The translations under genes and the position numbers were made by a program. From assembly GCA_049451635.1 (NCBI GenBank), contig JBMTVT010000001.1, forward strand, positions 29,198 through 93,197: DNA of 64,000 nt, written 5' to 3'. Positions 1 through 8,960 of the stretch are shown here, one piece after another (position 1 is the stretch's first letter; every line of letters begins with the position of its first letter). Under the pieces are notes generated by a model. It made no database searches, was not told the origin of the DNA, and was given only the letters and a program-made list of their open reading frames with translations. The stretch is from JBMTVT01 sp049451635 (GTDB lineage: Bacteria; Bacteroidota; Bacteroidia; Flavobacteriales; Flavobacteriaceae).

Positions 1-999
1 AAAGAGCAAAATGAAAAATTTCACAAAGATATCAAAGCGCAGTCGGTTGTTGATGAGGATATTAAGAAAATTTTAGATGCATTTCCAAAATCTGCACATC
101 CAATGGGTGTTATATCATCATTGACAAGTGCGCTAACAGCATTCAATCCATCTTCGGTAAACGTTGATTCTGAAGAGGATATGTATAAATCAGTTGTTAG
201 AATTCTTGGAAAATTTCCTGTTCTAGTAGCTTGGACACTTCGTAAAAAGCAAGGTTTACCACTAGATTATGGTGATAATGAATTAGGTTATGTTGAAAAC
301 ATTTTGAAAATGATGTTTAGGCAACCAAACGCTTGTTATGTACAAAGTAAAGTTTTAGTGGACGCTTTGGATAAATTATTAATTCTTCATGCGGATCACG
401 AACAAAATTGTTCCACATCAACTGTTAGAATCGTGGGATCTTCACATGCTGGTTTATTTGCATCTATTTCTGCTGGTATTTCTGCGCTATGGGGGCCTCT
501 TCATGGTGGCGCAAATCAAGCGGTTTTAGAAATGCTTGAGGCTATAAAAGCTGATGGTGGTGATACCAAAAAATATATGGCTAAAGCAAAAGATAAAAAC
601 GATCCTTTCCGCTTAATGGGCTTTGGGCATAGAGTATATAAAAACTTTGACCCTCGAGCGAAAATTATAAAAAAAGCAGCTGATGAAGTTTTAGGTAATT
701 TAGGAATTGAAGACCCTATTTTAGATATTGCCAAAGGGCTTGAAAAAGAAGCTTTAGAAGATAAATACTTTGTAGACAGAAAGTTGTATCCTAATGTCGA
801 CTTCTATTCAGGTATTATTTATAGAGGTATGGGTATTCCAACAGATATGTTTACCGTTATGTTTGCTTTAGGACGTTTGCCTGGTTGGATTGCACAATGG
901 CGTGAAATGCGCTTACGTAAAGAGCCAATAGGAAGACCAAGGCAGATTTATATTGGTGAAACCGAACGAAAGTTTGTGCCTATCAACAAAAGAAAATAA
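1..999 (+). CDS. gltA: Citrate synthase (C-terminal part, cut by window edge)
   Basis: Catalyses condensation of acetyl-CoA with oxaloacetate, the entry step of the TCA cycle, in the cytoplasm. The reading frame is open from base 1, so about 332 codons are visible and the N-terminus lies outside the window; the first ATG at 103 is internal. All three catalytic residues of the family are present: His in LHGGAN (codon 502-504), His in GFGHRVYK (628-630) and Asp in NVDFYSG (799-801). The C-terminus is complete. A hairpin terminator follows, so the gene is transcribed separately from the downstream hydrolases. Confidence 0.97.
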   Translation, partial: KEQNEKFHKDIKAQSVVDEDIKKILDAFPKSAHPMGVISSLTSALTAFNPSSVNVDSEEDMYKSVVRILGKFPVLVAWTLRKKQGLPLDYGDNELGYVENILKMMFRQPNACYVQSKVLVDALDKLLILHADHEQNCSTSTVRIVGSSHAGLFASISAGISALWGPLHGGANQAVLEMLEAIKADGGDTKKYMAKAKDKNDPFRLMGFGHRVYKNFDPRAKIIKKAADEVLGNLGIEDPILDIAKGLEKEALEDKYFVDRKLYPNVDFYSGIIYRGMGIPTDMFTVMFALGRLPGWIAQWREMRLRKEPIGRPRQIYIGETERKFVPINKRK

Positions 1000-1011
1000 T
1001 CTTTCAATAAA

Positions 1012-1056
1012 AAAATAAAAGAAGCTTCGCAAGTATTAACTTATGAAGCTTTTTTA
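1012..1056 (+). terminator. Rho-independent terminator after gltA
   Basis: GAAGCTTC (1021-1028) pairs with GAAGCTT (1045-1051), and an inner AAGT/ACTT pair closes the loop. A T-run follows. An A-rich 5' flank makes the structure partly bidirectional. Confidence 0.75.
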
Positions 1057-1066
1057 TATTTAAGTC

Positions 1067-1981
1067 ATGTTAAAACTCAATATTAAAAACGAAACTTCAA
1101 GGCTACGTGCGGTAATTTTAGGGACGGCAAAAAGTAATGGGCCTATACCCAAAGTAGAAGACTGTTACGATCCCAAAAGTGTTGAGCATGTAATAGCTGG
1201 AACATATCCTAAAGAGGAAGACATGATTTTAGAATTGGAAGCTGTAGCCCAAGTGTTTAAGAAGTATAACGTTACGGTTTACAGGCCAGAGGTTATAAAA
1301 GATTGTAATCAAATATTTTCACGGGATATTGCTTTTGTAATTGAAGATAAAATTATTCGTGCCAATATTCTACCAGGTAGGGAAGAAGAAATTGAGGCAG
1401 TAAGGTATGTTTGGAATCAAATAGACAGAAAAAATAGAATTATTTTACCAGACGAGTGTCATGTTGAAGGCGGTGATGTTATGCCTTGGAACGATTATAT
1501 TTTTGTTGGAACATATTCTGGTGAAGATTATTCAAATTATATAACGGCACGAACCAATATGGATGCGGTTATAGCTATACAAGAGCTGTTCCCTCATAAA
1601 ACTGTAAAATCTTTTGAGTTAAGAAAATCTAATACCAATGCCAAGGAAAACGCTTTGCATTTAGACTGTTGTTTTAACCCTATTGGAAAAGGAAAAGCCA
1701 TAATACATAAAAATGGATTTTTAATAGAAAAGGAATATGAGTGGTTGGTAAATTTTTTTGGTAAAGAAAACGTTTTTGAGATAACTAAAGATGAAATGTA
1801 CGAAATGTACAGTAATGTATTTTCTATTTCAGAGGATGTTATCATATCAGAAAAGAATTTTACAAGGCTCAATATATGGTTGCGCGAGCAAGGGTTCACA
1901 GTTGAAGAAGTGCCTTATGCCGAAATAGGCAAACAAGAAGGCTTATTACGCTGCACCACTTTACCTTTAATAAGAGATTGA
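1067..1981 (+). CDS. Amidinotransferase-fold (DDAH-like) guanidino hydrolase
   Basis: 304 residues with the pentein fold signature of the dimethylarginine dimethylaminohydrolase / arginine deiminase superfamily. These enzymes attack guanidino carbons with a C-terminal Cys. Visible active-site candidates are Glu134 and Asp137 in CHVEGGD, His198 in ALHLD and Cys296 in GLLRCTT; an Asp in FSRD (about residue 87) fits the substrate carboxylate position. It sits 66 bp upstream of a second member of the superfamily (ctlX) on the same strand, so the two probably act in one arginine or citrulline catabolic route. The exact substrate (dimethylarginine, arginine or other) cannot be told from sequence. 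Starts at ATG 10 bp after the preceding terminator. Confidence 0.85.
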   Translation: MLKLNIKNETSRLRAVILGTAKSNGPIPKVEDCYDPKSVEHVIAGTYPKEEDMILELEAVAQVFKKYNVTVYRPEVIKDCNQIFSRDIAFVIEDKIIRANILPGREEEIEAVRYVWNQIDRKNRIILPDECHVEGGDVMPWNDYIFVGTYSGEDYSNYITARTNMDAVIAIQELFPHKTVKSFELRKSNTNAKENALHLDCCFNPIGKGKAIIHKNGFLIEKEYEWLVNFFGKENVFEITKDEMYEMYSNVFSISEDVIISEKNFTRLNIWLREQGFTVEEVPYAEIGKQEGLLRCTTLPLIRD

Positions 1982-2047
1982 TTTTCGAAAAACTCAACAA
2001 TTATAGTTTTATTAATCCTACTTTTGAATCATAAATTTTTAGAGTAG

Positions 2048-2980
2048 ATGCAACAAATCACAAACACTATTTTAATGGTTCGCCCTGTTCAATTTAGAAT
2101 GAATGAGCAAACGGCGGTCAATAATTATTTTCAGGAAGATATCGATAAAAAAAATATCGAAATTAATAGTCTTGCACAAAAAGAGTTTGACGAATTTGTT
2201 GATAAGCTCAAGGCTGTTGGTATCAATGTCATAGTTGTAAACGATAAAATAGAAACAGATACGCCAGATTCCATTTTCCCTAATAACTGGGTGTCCTTTC
2301 ATGAAAATGGTGATGTAGGTTTATATCCTATGTTTGCAAAAAACAGGCGTTTGGAGCGTAGAGAAGATATTCTAGAAACACTTGAGGAAAAAGGGTTTAC
2401 TATTAATAATATAGTAGATTATACTAGTGCTGAGGATGAAGGTGTTTTTTTAGAGGGTACAGGTAGTTTAATTCTAGACCGAGTAAACCGAAAAGCTTAT
2501 TGTGCTTTATCGCCACGTGCCAATGAGGATTTGTTTATAGAATTTTGTGAAGACTTTGAATATACGCCCATTATTTTTACGGCAAACCAAACTGTAGAAG
2601 GAAAGCGTAAACCCATCTATCATACCAATGTGATGATGTGTTTAGGAGAAACATTTGCAGTTATTTGTTTGAGCAGTATTGATGATAAGAAGGAACGTAA
2701 AAATGTTATCACTAGTTTGAAAGAAGATGGAAAAATTATTATTGACATAACTGAGGCACAAGTAAACCAATTTGCTGGAAATATGCTTCAAATTAAAGGG
2801 GCTAACAATACAAGTTATCTAGTAATGAGTCAATCGGCTTATAATGCATTAACAACAGAGCAAATAAAAATTTTGGAAAGGCATGCCTCATTATTATCAA
2901 GTAACTTGAATACTATTGAAACATGCGGTGGCGGAAGTGCACGTTGTATGATGGCAGAAGTTTTTTTGCCTAAGGTGTAA
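2048..2980 (+). CDS. ctlX: Citrulline utilization hydrolase CtlX family
   Basis: 310 residues, amidinotransferase-like. Family landmarks are RPVQFRMN near the N-terminus, DSIFPNNWVSFH (about 74-85), FLEGTGS (about 134-140), His192 in IYHTN and the C-terminal GGGSARCMMAE with the predicted nucleophile Cys300. The family is linked to citrulline use; the catalytic details here are inferred from homology. It lies directly after the DDAH-like gene and its stop codon is 3 bp from the end of a convergent broken kinase gene. No terminator is obvious between the two. Confidence 0.85.
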   Translation: MQQITNTILMVRPVQFRMNEQTAVNNYFQEDIDKKNIEINSLAQKEFDEFVDKLKAVGINVIVVNDKIETDTPDSIFPNNWVSFHENGDVGLYPMFAKNRRLERREDILETLEEKGFTINNIVDYTSAEDEGVFLEGTGSLILDRVNRKAYCALSPRANEDLFIEFCEDFEYTPIIFTANQTVEGKRKPIYHTNVMMCLGETFAVICLSSIDDKKERKNVITSLKEDGKIIIDITEAQVNQFAGNMLQIKGANNTSYLVMSQSAYNALTTEQIKILERHASLLSSNLNTIETCGGGSARCMMAEVFLPKV

Positions 2981-2982
2981 TT

Positions 2983-5056
2983 TTATGATGACTTAGATTT
3001 TGGTAATTGTACATAAAACGTACTGCCAACACCTAGGGTGCTTTCAACCCAAATTTTACCATTGTTCAATTCTACCAGTTCCTTGCAAATTGATAGTCCT
3101 AAACCAGTACCTTTCTCATTATCGGTACCCATAGTAGTAAAAGAATTATTTTTAAACAACTTCTCTATATTCTGTTTTGAGATACCAACTCCAGTATCGG
3201 CTATACTAACAATACAACTCCCGTTGCTAATATGGTTAGATATAGTAATAGTGTCGCCACTTTTACAAAATTTAAGTGCATTGGCTAATAGGTTTTGGAT
3301 AACAATTTCAAACATACTTCTATCAGCATAAGTAAAATCTCTAAGTGAATGGTCTATTAAAGTGATGCCTTTATTCTCCATTCTCTGTTCTATAAGTTTA
3401 ATTTTATCTTCAAAAACTTCCTGAATATCAAACAAAGTGGGCTTAGGATCAAGCGATTGCATTTGGGATTTAGACCAATTGAGTAAATTGAATAACAACA
3501 ACGAAGCATTATTGGCATTTTCACTAAGTTCTGGAATAAGATTATCAAATTCTTCTCTTGACAAAGAACCATCTTTGAGCAAATCTATAAAGCCATTAAT
3601 AGAGGAAAGAGAGTCTTTTAAATCGTGTGAAACAATAGAGAATAATTTATCTTTTACGTTATTTACATTTTCAAGGTGCTTAGTTTGCTCTAAAAATGCT
3701 CCGTTTTGTAATTCAATTTTTATGTTCTTCTCTTCTAATTCTTTAGCATATTTTACGTTGCTGTTTCTTTTTAAATAAATTAAAATTAAAAAAGTAGATA
3801 CTATGGCCAATGCAGCCAATAAACCATAAAAAAATAATTTAAGTTTATTGTACTTTTCATCAAACTCTGTTGTTGAGTTAACGTTTGTTATAATTTGGGC
3901 AGAGTTATCCAAAATTTGCTGTTTGTCAAAATTAGGATCTAAATCAAGCGGAATAGGTTCTACGGATACAGATCGTTCAATAAAATCATTTCTTTTTAAA
4001 CTATCGTTAAGTTCATAATACTCACGTTGCCATTCAAAAGCTCTATCAAATTTTTTTATGATAGAGTCAAGTGTTTTCATGAGTTTGTAATGCTTTAACA
4101 ACTCTGTTTTGTTATTAAGGTTTTTAGCTAATTCAACCGGCCTGTAAAAGTTGTTTTTCGGCCAAAACCAATCTGTTTTGTTGAATATTTAAATCTCAAA
4201 GATTATTTAATGTAACTAGTAGGGCTGAATTATTATTACTGCGAACACTAATATTATAGCCTTTTACCAAATAGTTTGAGGCTTTGTCATAATCATGGAA
4301 CTTTAGGTATTCACCACCTAATTTTGGGTAAATATGGCCACTTATGGAATCGTTTTGTGACTTGCTGCCATTTAAGACTTTCTCATAATATTCTATGGCT
4401 TTTCGGTGTTCTTTCTTTTCCGAAAATAATTCAGCTAATCTGTTGTAAGATTCATTAATGCGTTTAGTGTCATTTAATTGCTCTTGTATTTCAGCAGCTT
4501 TTGAATAAAACTCAATAGCTTTATCGCTAGCATTCACATTATAATAAGCCTCGGCTAAGTTACTGTAGGCCAAATTAAGCTCGTTTATTAAATTTCTTTT
4601 CTCTAACTCCTTAATTGCTGCTAGCGAAAATTGTAGTCCTCTGGCATAGTTGCCTCGCTTAATTTCTATTAACCCTATGCTGTTATTTACTTTAGCAATG
4701 TTTAAAGTGTCACTAAGTTCGTTAAATAATGATTTAGATTTATTATAGCCACTAATAGCATTAATATAGTCTCCTTTTTGAGCGTAAATTAATGATTTAT
4801 AATAAGTTATTCCCGCAATGCCCTTTTGATAGTTTAGGGTATTTGAAAGCTTTTCACTTTTAATTATGTACTTAAGAGCCCTATCATATTCGTTTGCGTC
4901 ATAAAGTGATTTGATAAGTTTTAATGAGGTTTCAATTTTTAAGGAATCTTGTTTTTGAAAAGTTAATTCTAAAGCAAGAATATCTATATCATTGGCTTGC
5001 GAAAACCCCATGAATATAGATAAGTTCAATACTGCAAAAATAATTATTTTCCTCAT
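2983..5056 (-). pseudogene. TPR-containing sensor histidine kinase, broken by a stop and a frameshift
   Basis: Two adjacent ORFs are halves of one gene. The upstream half (5056 to 4196) has a signal peptide (MRKIIIFAVLNLSIFMGFSQ) and about six TPR units. The downstream half (to 2983) has one transmembrane segment, a coiled coil, an H-box (VSHDLKDSLSS), N-box (LLANALKFC) and G-boxes (ADTGVGIS, GTGLGLSICKEL). Reading through the TGA at 4198-4196 continues as good TPR sequence (DLNIQQNRLVLAEKQLLQA). A one-base shift near 4136-4142 then restores VELAKNLNNKTELLKHYKL, which runs into the kinase half. The apparent start of the second ORF is a TTG inside the TPR region and is not genuine. An intact product would be a membrane kinase with periplasmic TPRs. 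No response regulator lies nearby. Confidence 0.85.
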
Positions 5057-5519
5057 AAAAACATTTAAATCACAACGGTTTGTAAAGCATGTGTGCAAGA
5101 CTTCTTAAATTTGAGGGAAAATAAGAATGCTTTACTTTGTTGTAATTAGTTTGTTAGTTTTTAATTTTTCCAATTAAATGGATACATTAATAGCTTTACC
5201 ACACAAAAGTTGGAAAAAGCGCTATTATAATCTAATTTCTGCGTTTTAATACCAATAAATTAGACGAAACGACATTGAAAAAAAGCCCAAAAACTTACGA
5301 ATAGACGAACTGCAAAAATCATAGAAAAAGAGTAACTTTATCGACGAAATGCACTTTGTTATTATTATTGTTTTTGCTGCTTAACCTGTTATTTTTTTAG
5401 TTTTTTAATGAATAAATTCGAGCCTTTTTCAATCTAAAAGATCAACCTTTTTAAAATCAAAAATAGCCATACTACTTTAATAAAAGTTTTATCTTTGCTC
5501 ACCTAAAAAACAATTATTA
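5057..5519. other. Intergenic region between the broken kinase and argS
   Basis: About 460 bp, AT-rich, divergent promoter space. No ORF with family resemblance and no RNA structure could be recognised; only the putative argS -7 box near its right end stands out. Confidence 0.6.
5490..5497 (+). promoter_or_regulatory. Putative -7 box for argS
   Basis: TATCTTTG matches the Bacteroidota -7 consensus TAnnTTTG and leaves a leader of about 19 nt before the ATG. No clear -33 TTG is seen at the usual spacing. Confidence 0.55.
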
Positions 5520-7304
5520 ATGAGTCTTCAACAATCTTTATCAAACCAAGTAAAACAAGCTGTAAAAGCTAATTATGGTGTTGTATTGGAAACGGTTGAA
5601 TTTCAAGCTACAAGAAAAGAGTTTACAGGAGATATTACCATAGTAATTTTTCCAATGTTGCGTTTCATTAAAGGCAATCCTGTGCAAATTGGTGAAAATA
5701 TTGGCAATTATTTGGTTGATAACATCCAAGACGTCAAGGCGTTTAATGTTTTGAAAGGGTTTTTAAATATTGAAATAAGCGATTCGTATTATCTTAATTT
5801 CTTTAATTCTATTAAGGATGATAAAACCTATGGTTTTGAGTTGCCCAAAGTAGGTGATAAAGCCATAATGGTAGAATATTCTTCACCTAACACCAACAAA
5901 CCTCTGCATCTAGGGCATATTCGAAATAATCTTTTAGGCTATAGTGTTGCTGAAATTTTAAAAGCTTCGGGCAAAAAAGTTTACAAAACCCAAATTATAA
6001 ACGATAGAGGTATTCACATTTGTAAAAGTATGCTGGCTTGGAAACTTTATGGAAATGGCGAAACACCAGAAAGTACAGGGTTAAAAGGTGATAAGTTAGT
6101 TGGTAATTACTACGTAAAGTTCGACCAAGAATATAAAAAAGACATAGCTAGTTTAATTTCTGAAGGACAAACTGAGGAAGAAGCGAAAAGAAATGCACCA
6201 ATTTTAATTGAAGCGCAACAAATGCTTCAAAAATGGGAAGCAGGCGATGAAGAAACCGTAGCCCTTTGGGAGATGATGAATGGTTGGGTTTACAAAGGAT
6301 TTAACGAAACCTATAAAAATTTGGGGGTCGATTTTGATACGCTTTATTATGAAAGTAACACCTATTTATTGGGAAAAGAATTTGTTACCCAAGGACTTAA
6401 AACGGGTGTATTTTATAAAAAAGAAGATGGCTCGGTTTGGTGCGATTTAACCGAAGATGGATTGGATGAAAAAATAGTACAGCGAAGTGATGGTACTGCG
6501 GTTTACATGACGCAGGATATTGGTACTGCAATTCAACGTGTGAAAGATTTTCCAGATGTTGGCGGGATGGTTTATACCGTTGGTAATGAGCAAGATTACC
6601 ATTTTCAAGTGTTATTTTTAATACTTAAAAAATTAGGGTTCGATTGGGCTAAAAACCTATATCATTTAAGTTATGGCATGGTAGATTTACCTTCGGGAAA
6701 AATGAAGAGTAGGGAAGGAATCGTAGTGGATGCCGATGATTTAATTGCAGACATGGCAAATACTGCCGAAGAAATCTCAGAAGAATTGGGGAAGCTAGAT
6801 GGTTACTCAAAAGAAGAAAAGCAGGAACTTTATAAAACCATAGGTTTAGGTGCTTTAAAATATTACATCTTAAAGGTAGATCCTAAAAAACGTATTTTGT
6901 TTGACCCAAAAGAATCTATTGATTTTCAAGGAAATACAGGTCCTTTTATACAATATACCTATGCTAGAATTCAAGCGATTTTACGAAAAACAGATTTAGT
7001 TACTGTTTCTTCCAAAAATATTACTGAAATGTCTCTACATCCAAAGGAAAAAGAATTGATAAAACAAATTCAATTGTTTCCAGAAGTGGTTCAAAATGCA
7101 GCTGAAAACCACAGTCCTGCATTAATAGCTAATTATACCTTTGATTTGGTAAAAGAGTTTAATTCCTTTTATCAAAATGTCTCTATTTTGGGAGCAGATA
7201 ATGAGGATGACATTACCTTTAGAGTACAACTTTCAAACATGGTAGCGAATACCATCAAAAATAGTTTTAGCTTATTGGGAATTAAAGTTCCTGAGAGGAT
7301 GTAA
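5520..7304 (+). CDS. argS: Arginyl-tRNA synthetase
   Basis: Class I synthetase charging tRNA(Arg). 594 residues, full length. The N-terminal additional domain (about 1-110) precedes the catalytic core with the HIGH-type motif HLGH (130-133). The KMSK-type loop is present as SGKMKSREG (about residue 395-405). The conserved C-terminus LLGIKVPERM at the end of the anticodon-binding helical domain is intact. It is a monocistronic unit with its own -7 box, and converges tail to tail with the DUF1501 gene, leaving only 9 bp between stops. Confidence 0.97.
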   Translation: MSLQQSLSNQVKQAVKANYGVVLETVEFQATRKEFTGDITIVIFPMLRFIKGNPVQIGENIGNYLVDNIQDVKAFNVLKGFLNIEISDSYYLNFFNSIKDDKTYGFELPKVGDKAIMVEYSSPNTNKPLHLGHIRNNLLGYSVAEILKASGKKVYKTQIINDRGIHICKSMLAWKLYGNGETPESTGLKGDKLVGNYYVKFDQEYKKDIASLISEGQTEEEAKRNAPILIEAQQMLQKWEAGDEETVALWEMMNGWVYKGFNETYKNLGVDFDTLYYESNTYLLGKEFVTQGLKTGVFYKKEDGSVWCDLTEDGLDEKIVQRSDGTAVYMTQDIGTAIQRVKDFPDVGGMVYTVGNEQDYHFQVLFLILKKLGFDWAKNLYHLSYGMVDLPSGKMKSREGIVVDADDLIADMANTAEEISEELGKLDGYSKEEKQELYKTIGLGALKYYILKVDPKKRILFDPKESIDFQGNTGPFIQYTYARIQAILRKTDLVTVSSKNITEMSLHPKEKELIKQIQLFPEVVQNAAENHSPALIANYTFDLVKEFNSFYQNVSILGADNEDDITFRVQLSNMVANTIKNSFSLLGIKVPERM

Positions 7305-7313
7305 TTGAATTAC

Positions 7314-8948
7314 TTAAATTTTAATCACTTTGTGAATTTCATTTTTATTTGGAGTGTCAATTTGAAAAATATATAATCCGCTAGAAAGGCGTTTTAAATT
7401 AAGCTCTAATTTTCCATCTTTTAGATTTTCAGTTTTATCAATCAACATGACTCCAGATGAATTGAACAGTCTATAAGAAATGGAGTTAGTATTCTCTATA
7501 GCGGTTGACAAGGTAATTAAATCAATAAAAGGATTGGGGTGGATTCCCCATTTTTTAGATTCTTCTTCTGGGTTTTCACCAAAAAGATTAGTACAATTTG
7601 TTGCTATAGAATACTCATCTTTCAAAATCTCACCAATTTTTAAATTATTAAAACTATCGTTTATTGTATGGTTAAAAAAAGTCGCGTCAATAATGGTATC
7701 ATCGGCTCCTAAAAAGTCTTGTAATAAAGTGGCAAAGGTTTGTCGGTAATCGTATTGAACAGTTTGGATTTGAAAATTATTATTATTTGTAGCTTCAGTT
7801 AAATCAGGATTAGTGCCAGAAACGCCACCAGCTACAGGTTTTCCAAAAACAAACATGGGAGCAATTTCTCCATGATCTGTTCCCAAACTACCATTTTCTT
7901 TAGCTTTTCTGCCAAATTCGGAAAACGTTAAACCAACAACATCTTCGTCTAAATTCTGACTCTTTAAATCAGCCATAAATGCTTTTATAGCTTCAGATAG
8001 TTCTGTTAATAATTCATGGTGCCTTCCCGTTACATCTCCAATGCCTTGTACTTGTGCGTTATGGGTATCAAAACCAGAAATACGAACCATGAATACTTTA
8101 GATCTTAAATCACCACTAATTAATCTTGCGACTGTTTTTAGTTGATTTGATAAGTCAGAATCTGGATAGCTTACATCATTTTTGCCTCCATTAAATGCCG
8201 TGGAAATGGCGTTGGCATATGTGTTTGATAAAGCATCTGTATTATTTATAAATTGTAATTGTTTACCATAATCTGAGTTGGGTATATTAGCTGGAGGTAC
8301 ACCTCCTAAACCATTTAAAACTGAATAAAAACCGGCAGGGTCTTGCCCAGTTATATTTAATGATAATCCGTGGGCTTCCTCAGCATGAAAGCCTAATGAA
8401 GTTTTGTTAGAACCTATTTCTACAGCTAAAGGAAAAGTTTCCAATAATAAATCGGCATAGTATAGTTCCATAAACCGTCCTATCCACCCGGTATCTGATC
8501 CATTTAACAAACTATTTCCATCGTTTCCTGTTAAATATAAATCGGTAGATTTAAAGTGGCTTTTATTTTGCGATGGATACCCCACCGATTGTATGATTCT
8601 AAAAACACCTTCATCATATAAAGATTTAAAACCAATTAATGCAGGGTTTAAACCTAATTGTTGGTTGTCAGGTAAAGAAGCATCAAGTGTAATATATTTA
8701 TTTACTCCTGTTTCTGGAACTTTTATTGTTGGTCTTAAATTGCTATAAGTATCATATTGATTTAGCGGTATAATAGTGTTTAAACCATCGTTGGCACCAG
8801 CTAAATTTATGAGTATTAATTTTCTGTTGGAAATATCTGGACAGTTAGCAAAGGGTAAAAATGATTTTAAGGCTGCCTGTAATTCAAAAGGGGTAAGAGC
8901 AACTGCAGAAGCAGCAGACGATAATTTAATAAATTGTCTCCTTCTCAT
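7314..8948 (-). CDS. DUF1501 protein with twin-arginine signal and T9SS sorting domain
   Basis: 544 residues. The N-terminus MRRRQFIKLSSAASAVAL is a Tat-type signal. The body is the DUF1501 (sulfatase-like alkaline-phosphatase fold) family, with an FDTHNAQ segment and a TDHGEIAPMFVFG segment typical of it. The last about 80 residues (from WGIHPNPF to HKVIKI) form a type A C-terminal sorting domain used by the type IX secretion system, so the mature protein should end up at or outside the outer membrane. Encoded just downstream (12 bp) of a DUF1800 gene, a pairing that recurs across bacteria; the biochemical role of the pair is unknown. Confidence 0.9.
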   Translation of the reverse strand: MRRRQFIKLSSAASAVALTPFELQAALKSFLPFANCPDISNRKLILINLAGANDGLNTIIPLNQYDTYSNLRPTIKVPETGVNKYITLDASLPDNQQLGLNPALIGFKSLYDEGVFRIIQSVGYPSQNKSHFKSTDLYLTGNDGNSLLNGSDTGWIGRFMELYYADLLLETFPLAVEIGSNKTSLGFHAEEAHGLSLNITGQDPAGFYSVLNGLGGVPPANIPNSDYGKQLQFINNTDALSNTYANAISTAFNGGKNDVSYPDSDLSNQLKTVARLISGDLRSKVFMVRISGFDTHNAQVQGIGDVTGRHHELLTELSEAIKAFMADLKSQNLDEDVVGLTFSEFGRKAKENGSLGTDHGEIAPMFVFGKPVAGGVSGTNPDLTEATNNNNFQIQTVQYDYRQTFATLLQDFLGADDTIIDATFFNHTINDSFNNLKIGEILKDEYSIATNCTNLFGENPEEESKKWGIHPNPFIDLITLSTAIENTNSISYRLFNSSGVMLIDKTENLKDGKLELNLKRLSSGLYIFQIDTPNKNEIHKVIKI

Positions 8949-8960
8949 AACTAAGGTTAT

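Noticed and set aside
4099..4101. TTG as the true start of the histidine-kinase ORF
   Set aside because: Coding sequence continues upstream in frame (VELAKNLNNKTE) and joins the TPR half after one base shift.
5057..5519. Possible relic of a response-regulator gene next to the broken kinase
   Set aside because: Six-frame reading by eye gave no recognisable receiver, LytTR or HTH sequence, so none is claimed.
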